Assembly: GCA_049606855.1 (NCBI GenBank)
Contig: JBMYVY010000004.1
Coordinates: 62,001 to 126,000 of the forward strand
Direction: 5' to 3'
DNA from: JBELHR01 sp049606855
GTDB taxonomy: Bacteria > Bacteroidota > Bacteroidia > Flavobacteriales > Flavobacteriaceae
DNA length: 64,000 bases
Positions 23,986 through 32,914 of this stretch are shown here, one piece after another (positions within the stretch are counted from its first letter, which is position 1; every line of letters starts with the position of its first letter). The translations under genes and the position numbers were made by a program. The notes beneath the pieces are model-generated. The model worked only from the letters and a program-made list of their open reading frames with translations. It ran no database searches and was not told where the DNA came from.

Positions 23986-24339
23986 ATGGAATCATTAGTT
24001 AAGTTCGTACAAGACGAATTTGTAGCAAAAAAAGATTTACCTGAATTTGGTGCAGGAGATACAGTAACTGTATACTACCAGATTAAAGAAGGAAACAAAA
24101 CAAGAACACAGTTTTTCAAAGGTGTAGTAATTCAAAGAAGAGGACAAGGTGCTTCTGAAACGTTTACTATCCGTAAAATGTCTGGAACTGTTGGTGTAGA
24201 GCGTATCTTCCCAATCAATTTACCAGCTATTGAAAAAATTGAAGTAAACAAATACGGTAAAGTTCGTAGAGCACGTATCTTCTACTTTAGAGAACTTACT
24301 GGTAAGAAAGCTAGAATTAAAGAGCAACTTCGCAAATAA
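23986..24339 (+). CDS. rplS: 50S ribosomal protein bL19
   Basis: L19 lies at the 30S-50S interface and forms an intersubunit bridge. The 117-aa protein has FGAGDTVTVYYQIKEGNKTR, the core QFFKGVVIQRRGQGASETFT, RKMSGTVGVERIFP and the basic C-terminal RRARIFYFRELTGKKARIKE, all diagnostic. It has its own promoter and a long, structured leader downstream of trmD, and a strong terminator follows 22 bases after the stop codon. Confidence 0.98.
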   Translation: MESLVKFVQDEFVAKKDLPEFGAGDTVTVYYQIKEGNKTRTQFFKGVVIQRRGQGASETFTIRKMSGTVGVERIFPINLPAIEKIEVNKYGKVRRARIFYFRELTGKKARIKEQLRK

Positions 24340-24361
24340 TTCGAGTTTTTCAACAAAAATC

Positions 24362-24390
24362 AAACCTCAGTTTTGTACTGAGGTTTTTTT
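24362..24390 (+). terminator. rplS terminator
   Basis: The stem AAACCTCAG / CTGAGGTTT (24362-24370 and 24378-24386), with a seven-base loop, is followed by a T-run. Confidence 0.9.
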
Positions 24391-24510
24391 GTTTTAACTA
24401 ATGAAATCGTTTTCGCAATTCAATAAAAAACCTCTTGTTTTTTTACTAAAACAACAAATTAGCTTCCATATTTCTATCTGATTCTCATAGTAAAATCTTT
24501 GAATATTACG

Positions 24511-24518
24511 TACATTTG
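24511..24518 (+). promoter_or_regulatory. -7 promoter element of icd
   Basis: TACATTTG matches TAnnTTTG and lies 46 bases before the chosen GTG start. It lies inside an upstream open-frame extension, which argues that translation starts downstream of it. Confidence 0.5.
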
Positions 24519-24564
24519 TTCGGTTTTCACCAAAAATGAGAATTTAAGAAAAAACTTACTTATC

Positions 24565-26778
24565 GTGAAAAAATCACAAATAATTTACACACATACTGAC
24601 GAAGCGCCAGCATTGGCAACTCAGTCTTTTTTACCTATTGTTGAAGCCTTTACAGCCTCCTCTAATATTGAAATGATTACTAAGGATATTTCTCTTTCAG
24701 GAAGAATCCTAGCGAATTTCCCCGATTTTATAAAAGAAGATCAACGCATTGCAGATGCCTTGAGTGAATTAGGAGAATTAGCTACTCAACCTGAAGCGAA
24801 CATCATTAAACTTCCTAATATTTCTGCCTCAATTCCACAACTTACGGATGCCATAGCTGAATTGCAGGAAAAAGGATATGCTTTACCTGATTATCCAGCG
24901 GAACCTAAAACTGGAAAAGAGAAAGAAATAAAAGCCAGATACGATCGCATTAAAGGATCTGCTGTGAACCCCGTTTTAAGGGAGGGTAACTCTGATCGTC
25001 GTGCTCCTAAAGCAGTAAAGAACTTTGCCAAGAAGAACCCACACTCTATGGGGGCTTGGTCAAAAGATTCTAAGAGCCACGTTGCAAGTATGACTGAAGG
25101 TGATTTTTACGGATCTGAAATTTCATATACAACCACTCAAGCATCAAACGTTTCTATCGTTCTTAAATCGGACCAAGGAAACCAGATTTTGAAAGAGCGC
25201 TTAGCGCTAGAAGCGGGAGAAATCATCGATGCTTCAGTGATGAGCAAAAAAGCTTTAAGATCTTTCTTAAAAGCTGAAATCAAAAAGGCTAAAGAAGAAA
25301 ATGTATTGCTTTCTGTTCACCTTAAAGCGACGATGATGAAGGTTTCTGACCCGATTATCTTCGGACACGTGGTTTCTACCTATTTTGAAGACTTATTCAC
25401 TGAATTCAGTGCGAGCTTCGAAAAAATTGGGGTCAACCCTAATAATGGATTGGGCGATTTACTTCAAAAAATTGAATTACTTGCTACACAAGAAAAAGAA
25501 GCGGTAAAAGAAGCCATTGCAGCAATTTACGAGAAGAACCCAAAATTGGCTATGGTTAATTCTGACAAAGGAATTACCAACTTGCACGTTCCTTCTGATG
25601 TAATTATTGATGCTTCCATGCCAGCAGCAATTAGAACTTCTGGTAAAATGTGGAATGCTGAGGGACAATTGGAGGATACAAAAGCAATTATTCCGGACCG
25701 TTCTTACTCAAGTGTATATCAATCTACAATTGATTTTTGCATTGAAAATGGTGCTTTTGACCCGACGACCATGGGATCTGTTTCCAATGTTGGATTAATG
25801 GCAAAAAAAGCTCAAGAATACGGTTCTCATGACAAAACCTTTGAAGTTCCAGTAAACGGAACTATGGAAGTTATAGATGCTGACGGTACTGTATTGATGA
25901 GTCATCATGTTGAAGCTGGAGATATTTGGAGAATGTGTCAAGTAAAAGATGCTCCAATCCAAGACTGGGTGAAATTAGGAGTCAATCGCGCAAAGGCAAC
26001 TGGACAACCTGCTATTTTCTGGTTAGACAAGAATCGTTCTCACGATGCTGAATTGATTAAAAAAGTAACTACCTATTTAAACGATCACGATACTTCGGGC
26101 TTGACCATTGAAATCATGGCTCCAAGAGAAGCAACTTTATTCTCTCTTAACCGCATGAAACAAGGATTGGATACTATTTCAGTTTCGGGTAACGTATTGA
26201 GAGATTATCTGACTGACCTCTTCCCTATTTTGGAATTGGGAACTAGCGCAAAAATGCTCTCTATCGTTCCTCTTATGAATGGTGGAGGCTTGTTTGAAAC
26301 AGGTGCCGGTGGTTCTGCACCTAAACACGTTGAGCAATTTATTGAAGAAGGTCATCTTAGATGGGATTCTTTGGGGGAATTTCTAGCCCTTGGAGTTTCC
26401 TTAGAACATGTTGCCTTAACTAATGATAATCCTAAAGCAGGTGTTTTGGCCAAAGCCTTGGACAAAGCAACAGAACAATTTTTGGATGAGAATAAATCGC
26501 CTTCAAGAAAAGTTGGAGAATTAGATAACAGAGGTTCCCACTTCTACTTAGCGTTGTATTGGGCCGAAGCTTTAGCAGACCAAAATGAGGATGCTGAATT
26601 AAAGGTTGAATTCCAACCAATTGCAGGTCAGATGCGCTCGAATGAAGCTAAAATTCTAGCTGAATTAAACGGTGCGCAAGGGAATTCACAAAATCTTCAT
26701 GGCTATTATAAACCAGAATTGGCTGTGGTTTCTGAACTCATGAGACCAAGTGCTACGCTGAATGAAATAATTTCATAG
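24565..26778 (+). CDS. icd: NADP-dependent isocitrate dehydrogenase, monomeric type
   Basis: This TCA-cycle enzyme oxidises isocitrate to 2-oxoglutarate and yields NADPH. At 737 aa it is the large monomeric form: KKSQIIYTHTDEAPALATQSF at the start, then VLREGNSDRRAPKAVKNFAKKNPH near residue 138, GNQILKERLALEAGEIIDASVMS near residue 208 and GSAPKHVEQFIEEGHLRWDSLGEF near residue 580. I choose the GTG at 24565 because family members begin with this sequence and because an ATG 66 bases upstream lies before the promoter element. It is a single-gene unit with a good terminator. Confidence 0.95.
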   Translation: MKKSQIIYTHTDEAPALATQSFLPIVEAFTASSNIEMITKDISLSGRILANFPDFIKEDQRIADALSELGELATQPEANIIKLPNISASIPQLTDAIAELQEKGYALPDYPAEPKTGKEKEIKARYDRIKGSAVNPVLREGNSDRRAPKAVKNFAKKNPHSMGAWSKDSKSHVASMTEGDFYGSEISYTTTQASNVSIVLKSDQGNQILKERLALEAGEIIDASVMSKKALRSFLKAEIKKAKEENVLLSVHLKATMMKVSDPIIFGHVVSTYFEDLFTEFSASFEKIGVNPNNGLGDLLQKIELLATQEKEAVKEAIAAIYEKNPKLAMVNSDKGITNLHVPSDVIIDASMPAAIRTSGKMWNAEGQLEDTKAIIPDRSYSSVYQSTIDFCIENGAFDPTTMGSVSNVGLMAKKAQEYGSHDKTFEVPVNGTMEVIDADGTVLMSHHVEAGDIWRMCQVKDAPIQDWVKLGVNRAKATGQPAIFWLDKNRSHDAELIKKVTTYLNDHDTSGLTIEIMAPREATLFSLNRMKQGLDTISVSGNVLRDYLTDLFPILELGTSAKMLSIVPLMNGGGLFETGAGGSAPKHVEQFIEEGHLRWDSLGEFLALGVSLEHVALTNDNPKAGVLAKALDKATEQFLDENKSPSRKVGELDNRGSHFYLALYWAEALADQNEDAELKVEFQPIAGQMRSNEAKILAELNGAQGNSQNLHGYYKPELAVVSELMRPSATLNEIIS

Positions 26779-26800
26779 AATCATTTATTTTATTATAAAT

Positions 26801-26832
26801 AACCCAAGTCTTTAGTGGCTTGGGTTTTTTAT
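26801..26832 (+). terminator. icd terminator
   Basis: The stem AACCCAAG / CTTGGGTT (26801-26808 and 26819-26826), with a ten-base loop, is followed by TTTT and an A/T-rich tail. Confidence 0.88.
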
Positions 26833-26898
26833 TAGCAAAAAATTAACATATGTTGGCTCGGTTTTTGTATACTTTCACACAACAACCAAATTATAATT

Positions 26899-28170
26899 AT
26901 GTTTAAGAAAAACTGGAAGCTCTTTAGCGCAATCACTATTGTTCTAATAGCCTTAACCTGGTACTTCACCGGATCAGACAAGCAAAGTCAATTACTCACT
27001 CACCAAGTACAAGTCAAGGATTTCTATTCCAAAGTATTTATCTCGGGAGAACTCGAAGCGGTCAATTCTACAGAAATTGGAGGTCCGAAAAATCTGAGAA
27101 AATACGGGTTAAATGATGTAAAAATCTTAGACCTTGTCGAAGAAGGTAGCGTTATCGAAAAAGGCGGTTATGTCGGAAGACTAGACCCTTCGCAAATCAA
27201 TGACAAAATCCTGGATTATCAATTAAATCTAGAAAATGCCGAATCTAAATTTATTGAAACTCAATTAGACACTACCCTTTCCCTTAAACAAGAGCGAACA
27301 GCGATTAAGGATCTTCAATACAGTATAGAAGAAACCGAACTGGAACTCAATCAATCCATATACGAACCACCAGCGACCATAAAAAAACTCGAGATTTCAT
27401 TAGAGAAACTTAGAAGACAATTGGTCGTCGCTGAGGAAAACTATGAAATTAAAGTGGACCAAGCCAAAGCAAAAATGGTCCAAGCAGGGACAGAAGTGGC
27501 CAAAATAAATAAGAAAATTGACGAACTTCAAAACCTTTCTAAATCCTTTACCATTTTTTCAGAAGAAGGCGGAATGCTGACCTATAAAAAGAATTGGAAC
27601 GGAACTAAAAGAAAAGTAGGGTCCTCAATTTCCCCTTGGGATCCAACAATTGCAACTTTGCCAGATTTGAGTGCCATGCAAACCAAGACTTATGCCAATG
27701 AAGTCGATATTCGCAAGATTAAAAAGGGACTAAAAGTAGAAATCGGTTTCGATGCTTTTCCAGACGTAACTGTACCTGGGGAAGTTGTTGAAGTTGCGAA
27801 TATTGGTGAAAAGAAAAGAGGATCAGATGTGATGGTATTTTCGGTAATCATCAAACTCTTAGAAGTAAATGATGACATTAGACCTGGAATGACTACGGCA
27901 AATCAAATTACCACATTTGAGCAAAAAGAGGTAATTAGTATTCCACTAGAAGCGGTCTACTCCAATGATTCTATTAATTACATTTATAAGAAATCAGGTT
28001 TTGGCATAAAGAAACAACAAGTCATTCTTGGAGAATTCAACAATACAGAAACTATTATTTCGGCTGGACTAAATGCTGGGGATATTATTTTCTTAAACAC
28101 TCCAGAGGACCACACCAATGATGCGATAAGTCTTTTGGAACAAGAACAAGGCAGCCCAATTAAATCCTAA
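26899..28170 (+). CDS. HlyD/RND-type periplasmic adaptor (membrane fusion protein)
   Basis: This 423-aa adaptor would bridge an inner-membrane transporter and an outer-membrane channel. The N-terminus has one membrane anchor (LFSAITIVLIALTWYFTG); the lipoyl half-motif follows (LDLVEEGSVIEKGGYVGRLD near residue 78), then a long coiled-coil hairpin at about 110-215 and the barrel region VPGEVVEVANIGEKKRGSDV. It lacks a lipobox. The next two genes encode a MacB-type permease and a TolC-like channel, spaced three bases apart and overlapping, so the three form one tripartite exporter. Cargo is unknown. Confidence 0.88.
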   Translation: MFKKNWKLFSAITIVLIALTWYFTGSDKQSQLLTHQVQVKDFYSKVFISGELEAVNSTEIGGPKNLRKYGLNDVKILDLVEEGSVIEKGGYVGRLDPSQINDKILDYQLNLENAESKFIETQLDTTLSLKQERTAIKDLQYSIEETELELNQSIYEPPATIKKLEISLEKLRRQLVVAEENYEIKVDQAKAKMVQAGTEVAKINKKIDELQNLSKSFTIFSEEGGMLTYKKNWNGTKRKVGSSISPWDPTIATLPDLSAMQTKTYANEVDIRKIKKGLKVEIGFDAFPDVTVPGEVVEVANIGEKKRGSDVMVFSVIIKLLEVNDDIRPGMTTANQITTFEQKEVISIPLEAVYSNDSINYIYKKSGFGIKKQQVILGEFNNTETIISAGLNAGDIIFLNTPEDHTNDAISLLEQEQGSPIKS

Positions 28171-28173
28171 ACT

Positions 28174-29553
28174 ATGTGGAATCAACTCAATGCAGAAAAG
28201 GTTAAAACTAACCTTAGCGAAGCTTTGCGTGTTATTACCGCGAATAAAGTAAGGACTTTTTTGACCGCACTTGGAATTATTTTTGGGGTGGCCGCTGTAA
28301 TTACCATGTTAGCCATAGGTAAAGGTGCACAAAAGGAAATTCTAGATCAACTTGAACTAGTTGGGGCAAATAATATTGTGATTTCAGGGATCCCCGATTT
28401 GGAAAAGGCCGATGAACAAGAGGGTGAATCTAGTGAAGAAAATCAAGACTCCGGACTTCAAAACAAATTTTCAAAGGGTTTAGATCTGAGCGATATGAAT
28501 GCCCTGCAAAATGATTTTGAAAGCATAGAGCTGGTTTGTCCTGAAATAATTCTCGAGACCTTTACTGTTCAAAAAGGACGTCAACAAAAAGTGAAGTTAA
28601 TTGGGACATCCTCAGACTATTTTGCGCTGTCAAATATCAGTTTAGATCGTGGAAATAATTTTTCCTCTTTTCAGCAAACCAATGCATTACCGGTTTGTAT
28701 CATTGGTAAATCCATTGAAAAAAAGCTTTTCACAGGTGAGGATGCACTGGGAAAATACATTAAGGTTAAAGATGTTTGGTTACAAGTAATTGGAATTATT
28801 GAAGAGAAGATCATCTCCAATCAAGCGCAATCCAATTTGGGAATTCGAAATTTAAACGAAGACATTTATATTCCCTATCAGACTTTTTTAACCCGATATC
28901 GCGACCGAGCGGTTCAAATTGATAAAAATTTAGACACGAGTTCTGGCTTCATTGTTCTCAATGGTGGTCAAGGATCTTCTAAACCAAAACCCCGCGGGAA
29001 TTATCATCAAGTTGATCGTTTGACCGTTAAGGTAAAAACTTCTGAAGCCCTTCAACCTACTGCTAATTTGGTCGCTAAATATTTATCACGTACTCATAAT
29101 GAGGTATTGGATTATGAGATCACCATTCCTGTGGAATTGTTGAGACAACAACAAAAAACCAAACAAATATTCAATATTGTACTGAGTATTATTGCAGGAA
29201 TATCCCTGCTTATTGGGGGTATCGGTATTATGAATATCATGCTGGCCTCTGTTTTAGAAAGAACTAAAGAAATCGGAATCATACGTGCCATTGGCGCTAC
29301 TGAGGAAGATGTAATCTTTCAATTCTTGTCCGAATCCATCATCATCTCTATTGGCGGTGGAATTGCAGGTATCGTCTTAGGCATATTAAGTGCTTATTTA
29401 CTCACTGCATTTACTGGAATCCAAACCATCTTATCGTTGAGTTCTATTGTTATTTCTTTCGGAGTTGCCACGAGTATCGGTTTAGTCTTTGGGATTGCCC
29501 CAGCTCGAGCTGCAGCTAATAAAAAACCTATTGAAGCCATTCGTTATGAATAA
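28174..29553 (+). CDS. ABC transporter permease, MacB/FtsX type (no ATPase domain)
   Basis: This 459-aa membrane protein is the permease half of a MacB-like mechanotransmission transporter. An N-terminal helix (VRTFLTALGIIFGVAAVITMLAIGKGA near residue 30) is followed by a large periplasmic MacB_PCD domain (about residues 55-310), and three C-terminal helices include the FtsX signature GIGIMNIMLASVLERTKEIGI near residue 350 and GIAPARAAANKKPIEAIRYE at the end. MacB itself also has an N-terminal ATPase; here neither the protein nor the neighbours contain one. The ATPase (LolD/MacB-NBD-like) must come from elsewhere. The end overlaps the TolC-like gene by eight bases. Confidence 0.9.
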   Translation: MWNQLNAEKVKTNLSEALRVITANKVRTFLTALGIIFGVAAVITMLAIGKGAQKEILDQLELVGANNIVISGIPDLEKADEQEGESSEENQDSGLQNKFSKGLDLSDMNALQNDFESIELVCPEIILETFTVQKGRQQKVKLIGTSSDYFALSNISLDRGNNFSSFQQTNALPVCIIGKSIEKKLFTGEDALGKYIKVKDVWLQVIGIIEEKIISNQAQSNLGIRNLNEDIYIPYQTFLTRYRDRAVQIDKNLDTSSGFIVLNGGQGSSKPKPRGNYHQVDRLTVKVKTSEALQPTANLVAKYLSRTHNEVLDYEITIPVELLRQQQKTKQIFNIVLSIIAGISLLIGGIGIMNIMLASVLERTKEIGIIRAIGATEEDVIFQFLSESIIISIGGGIAGIVLGILSAYLLTAFTGIQTILSLSSIVISFGVATSIGLVFGIAPARAAANKKPIEAIRYE

Positions 29554-31003
29554 AAAATTAAGTCTATTGCTAGTATTGTTCACACTTGGACTTCAGGCAC
29601 AAAACATTCCATTGAGTTTAGAACGAGCCATTGACAGAGCTCAAGAACTCTCTCCGGATTATCAGATTAATTTAACCCGTTACCAATCGAGTTATTGGAG
29701 GTATAGAAATTACAAGGCAGGATTGATGCCGCAAATGCGATTAAACGCAACCATTCCGAGTTATACCAACTCTTCAACCTTGATTACAAATGATCAAGGA
29801 GAGGATATTTTTGTATACCAAAACCAAGCCAATTCGGATTTGAGGCTTTCGGTAAATCAAAATATTGGTTTCACTGGAGGTATTCTTTCTGTGAACTCAG
29901 AAATAGATCGTATTGACGTATTTGGAGACGATAAATACACCTCTTATCAAGTGGTGCCGTTTTCTATTAACTATTTTCAAAATTCAGTGTTTTACAACCC
30001 TTATAAATGGGACCGCGAAATAGAACCTTTGTATCTTGAGGAAAGTAGACGTGATTTTATCGAACAAATGGAAAGCATTTCGGTAAGGACTAACAGTCTG
30101 TTTTTCAGCTTATTGAAAAATCAAATTCAACTTAGAATTGCTGAAAATAATTTGCAAAACCAAGACACTTTGCTCAAAATTTCTCAAGGGAGATATGAGA
30201 TGGGAAAACTGGCAGAGAATGAGCTTTTACAAATGGAATTATCACTACTTAATTCTCAAAATGAAGTGACCAACTTGGGCATACAGGTCAAACAATCCAA
30301 ACAAAACTTAGCTCGATTTCTAAATATTGATGAAGAAGACTTGACCCTTGAGACGCCAACAATACAAACTTTTTTCGATGTCCCAACTCAACGCGCAATG
30401 GATGAGGCAAATGCCAATCGGAAATCGGTAATTGAATTTCGCAGAAGAAGACTTGAAGCCGAAAAAGAATTGGCTCGGGTAAAAGGAACCAATCGATTGG
30501 AATTAAATCTTCAGGCTAATTTTGGTCTTTCCCAACAAGGAAATCAATTAAGTGGAATATTTCAAGATATGAATCAGCAACAGGCTGTAGTCTTATCTGT
30601 TGGAATTCCATTGTTCGATTGGGGAGTTTCCAAATCTCAAAGAAAAATGGCTCAAGCCAACCTGGACCTCGTGACGACGAATCTACAACAAGATCAACAG
30701 GAATTCGAGCAAGAAATCACACTTCATACCATGAATTGGGCCAATCAACAAAACTTTTTGATGGTGGCTGAAAAGGCTCAAGAGATTGCTCTGAAACGCT
30801 ATGAGATAACAAAGCAACGATATATTCAAGGAAAAATATCCATTACCGATCTTAATTTAGCCCAATCTGAAAAAGACCGAGCCGTGGTGAGTTATCTATC
30901 CGCTTTGGAAAAATATTATTCTGATTATTATGTCTTGAGAAGGCTTACGCTTTACGATTTTAAAAATGATAAAAAAATCGAACCAATCGATATTTTATTT
31001 TAG
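29546..31003 (+). CDS. TolC-family outer-membrane efflux protein
   Basis: This 485-aa protein would form the trimeric outer-membrane channel of the exporter. It has a signal peptide (MNKKLSLLLVLFTLGLQAQ) and two repeated coiled-coil halves, with the typical SLERAIDRAQELSPDYQI at the start and ISQGRYEMGKLAENELLQME and YEITKQRYIQGKISITDLN in the two halves. An ATG 57 bases upstream exists only inside the permease gene; I choose the ATG at 29546 because it starts the signal peptide. The gene overlaps the permease by eight bases. The expected outer-membrane beta segments lie near residues 80-135. Confidence 0.9.
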   Translation: MNKKLSLLLVLFTLGLQAQNIPLSLERAIDRAQELSPDYQINLTRYQSSYWRYRNYKAGLMPQMRLNATIPSYTNSSTLITNDQGEDIFVYQNQANSDLRLSVNQNIGFTGGILSVNSEIDRIDVFGDDKYTSYQVVPFSINYFQNSVFYNPYKWDREIEPLYLEESRRDFIEQMESISVRTNSLFFSLLKNQIQLRIAENNLQNQDTLLKISQGRYEMGKLAENELLQMELSLLNSQNEVTNLGIQVKQSKQNLARFLNIDEEDLTLETPTIQTFFDVPTQRAMDEANANRKSVIEFRRRRLEAEKELARVKGTNRLELNLQANFGLSQQGNQLSGIFQDMNQQQAVVLSVGIPLFDWGVSKSQRKMAQANLDLVTTNLQQDQQEFEQEITLHTMNWANQQNFLMVAEKAQEIALKRYEITKQRYIQGKISITDLNLAQSEKDRAVVSYLSALEKYYSDYYVLRRLTLYDFKNDKKIEPIDILF

Positions 31004-31012
31004 TTTTGCATC

Positions 31013-31222
31013 ATGAATGCATCACTTAGATCAGCTATTTTAAGAGGAAGTGTTGCACTTCCTCTTATTTTTATAGGGCCTATCTTGATCACCATTGGAT
31101 TCAAGGCTATAGAGGACACTTATATTCCCTTAATTTTGGGAATCATAATAAGTGCTCTAGCTCTATTTCTAGGGGTAACTGCACTGATTAAACTTTTAAA
31201 GTCCATGTTTGATAAGCAATGA
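31013..31222 (+). CDS. Small two-helix membrane protein, DUF6095-like
   Basis: This 69-aa protein has two membrane helices (VALPLIFIGPILITIGFKA and IPLILGIIISALALFLGVTAL) and short charged ends. The pattern ALPLIFIGPILITIGFKAIED resembles the flavobacterial family I recall as DUF6095; no function is known. It lies nine bases after the TolC-like gene and overlaps the ATP-grasp gene by four bases, so it is translationally coupled to the latter. Hydropathy and tight coupling make it a real gene despite its size. Confidence 0.7.
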   Translation: MNASLRSAILRGSVALPLIFIGPILITIGFKAIEDTYIPLILGIIISALALFLGVTALIKLLKSMFDKQ

Positions 31223-32268
31223 AAAAGTGGAAGGAGTTAAAGCAATGGGAATATTGGCCATCGTGGACATTTTATTTACCACTTCTGCCCTATTTGCTAA
31301 AGAAAGTAATTGCCCAAGGACCACCCTTCACTCATTTTTTGCATGTAAACCCAAGTATTCCATATTCAGGTCATGGCAACGAATCTAAATACGAAACCCT
31401 AAAGCTTCTTCCCAATAAATTAGTTCCCAAAAGTACACTGTTGAGCTTAGATCAACCCTTAGAAGTTTGGAAGAAACATATTAATAAATACCCTGTTATC
31501 ATCAAACCCGATATTGGTTATCGGGGATTAGGGGTATTTAAAATTAAGGATGAAAACGAATTGGAAAAATGCTATCAAAAGCATTTTCAACCCATCAGAA
31601 AAAAGCAACCCGGTTTTTTGGTCATTTTACAAGAATACATAAAAACCAATGAAGAATTATCCATTTTTACAGTAAAAGACCCAAAAACAGGACAATTTTT
31701 CATTAGTTCATTGACTCAAAAAGAGTTTTTACAATTGGAAGGTGATGGAAATTCAACCATACTGCACTTATTAAAAAAACACCCGAGAGGGAAATTTTAT
31801 GTTTCGCAATATCAGAAAAAAGAGTTAGCTCTCAATCGCGTATTGAAAAAAGGAGAATTGTGGAGACCCAATGAAATAGGAAATCATTCAAGAGGAACTC
31901 GATTCATAAACATCAACAATCAGATCAGTGAGGCGCTCAGTCAAAATTTTAACAATCTCGCCTTATCCATAAAGGATTTCAATTATGGGAGATTCGACAT
32001 CAAGGCAGAACATCTAAAGGACCTGGAGCAAGGTCAAAATTTTAAAATTCTTGAACTCAATGGTGTGATGGCAGAACCCGTTCACATTTATGATTCAGAT
32101 CATAGCAGTTATTTTCAAGCCATAAAAACCTTGAAAAAACATTGGAGCTATATCGATGCTCTTGGAGCGCAACAGACTCCTGATCAAGATCCCATATCCT
32201 TAAAAACCTATTTCAAGGTTTTGAACCAAATGAGGAAACACAAAAAACTTTTGAAATCGATATCCTAA
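31219..32268 (+). CDS. ATP-grasp enzyme, D-alanine-D-alanine ligase-like
   Basis: This 349-aa protein has an ATP-grasp core: the nucleotide-binding stretch YPVIIKPDIGYRGLGVFKIK near residue 94, an adenine-loop region LVILQEYIK near residue 133, and metal-binding motifs YGRFDIKAE and FKILELNGVMAEPVHIYD near residues 256 and 278. The N-terminus (WEYWPSWTFYLPLLPYLLKK, then THFLHVNPSIPYSGHGNESK) is typical of a family often labelled D-alanine-D-alanine ligase but distinct from Ddl. Such enzymes join a carboxylate to an amine; the substrates are unknown here. It follows an exporter and a small membrane protein, which hints at a made-and-exported product. It overlaps the convergent lysE-type gene by four bases. 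Confidence 0.8.
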   Translation: MKKWKELKQWEYWPSWTFYLPLLPYLLKKVIAQGPPFTHFLHVNPSIPYSGHGNESKYETLKLLPNKLVPKSTLLSLDQPLEVWKKHINKYPVIIKPDIGYRGLGVFKIKDENELEKCYQKHFQPIRKKQPGFLVILQEYIKTNEELSIFTVKDPKTGQFFISSLTQKEFLQLEGDGNSTILHLLKKHPRGKFYVSQYQKKELALNRVLKKGELWRPNEIGNHSRGTRFININNQISEALSQNFNNLALSIKDFNYGRFDIKAEHLKDLEQGQNFKILELNGVMAEPVHIYDSDHSSYFQAIKTLKKHWSYIDALGAQQTPDQDPISLKTYFKVLNQMRKHKKLLKSIS

Positions 32269-32888
32269 GATAGATAGAGATTGTATAAGGTTGAACTGGC
32301 AATTATCACAAAGATTACCCCAAGAATGACATTGATATTTTGAGCGATAAAACTTACTCGATTCTTAATGAAATTAGAGAATTTCAAATACAACCAAAAT
32401 ATTCCTAAGGACCCAACCCCTGCGCCCAAACAAAATATTAAAGCATCAAGAGCGTCCGTTTGAACCCAACCTTTATTTGAATAGACCAATCCCATCGCTA
32501 AGTAAAATGGAATGGACAACATGTTGAGCGCCGACATTCCAAGACCCCTCCAAAAATAATTTCCTTTTGGTGCGTCGAGGTTCGTTCCTGGTTTAGAGTT
32601 TTTGTAAGCCAAATAGAAAAAATAAATGGCTAAAATATAAAAAACCGCAATTCCCAATTGCTTTAAAAGTAGAATAACCTCCTCGTGTCTAGAAAGCCAT
32701 TTTGCAAACATTACCCCTATAAGAGCTTGAAAAAATATGATGAGAACCGCCCCTGTTGAGAATTTTATTCCTGAAATTCGATCAACATTAATACTGATCT
32801 TTAGGGCAGTCATATTTAACATTCCAGGCGCGATTAATCCAAAAATCGCAGTTGCCACACCAAGAAAAAATTCCCAAACGAAATCCAT
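32265..32888 (-). CDS. LysE-family transporter
   Basis: This 207-aa membrane protein has about six helices and the LysE/RhtB fold, beginning VWEFFLGVATAIFGLIAPGMLNMTALKISI, where the Pro-Gly after the first helix is conserved. The family exports amino acids or other small molecules; the substrate here is unknown. It lies 26 bases after the flippase gene on the same strand, so it may be the last gene of the polysaccharide transcript, although it has no obvious part in that process. Confidence 0.82.
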   Translation of the reverse strand: MDFVWEFFLGVATAIFGLIAPGMLNMTALKISINVDRISGIKFSTGAVLIIFFQALIGVMFAKWLSRHEEVILLLKQLGIAVFYILAIYFFYLAYKNSKPGTNLDAPKGNYFWRGLGMSALNMLSIPFYLAMGLVYSNKGWVQTDALDALIFCLGAGVGSLGIFWLYLKFSNFIKNRVSFIAQNINVILGVIFVIIASSTLYNLYLS

Positions 32889-32914
32889 AAATGCAAATTT
32901 TCAGGCTAATGTAA

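Noticed and set aside
24499..24564. Upstream ATG for icd adding 22 residues
   Set aside because: It lies before the -7 element at 24511, and monomeric IDH proteins begin at KKSQIIYTHTD.
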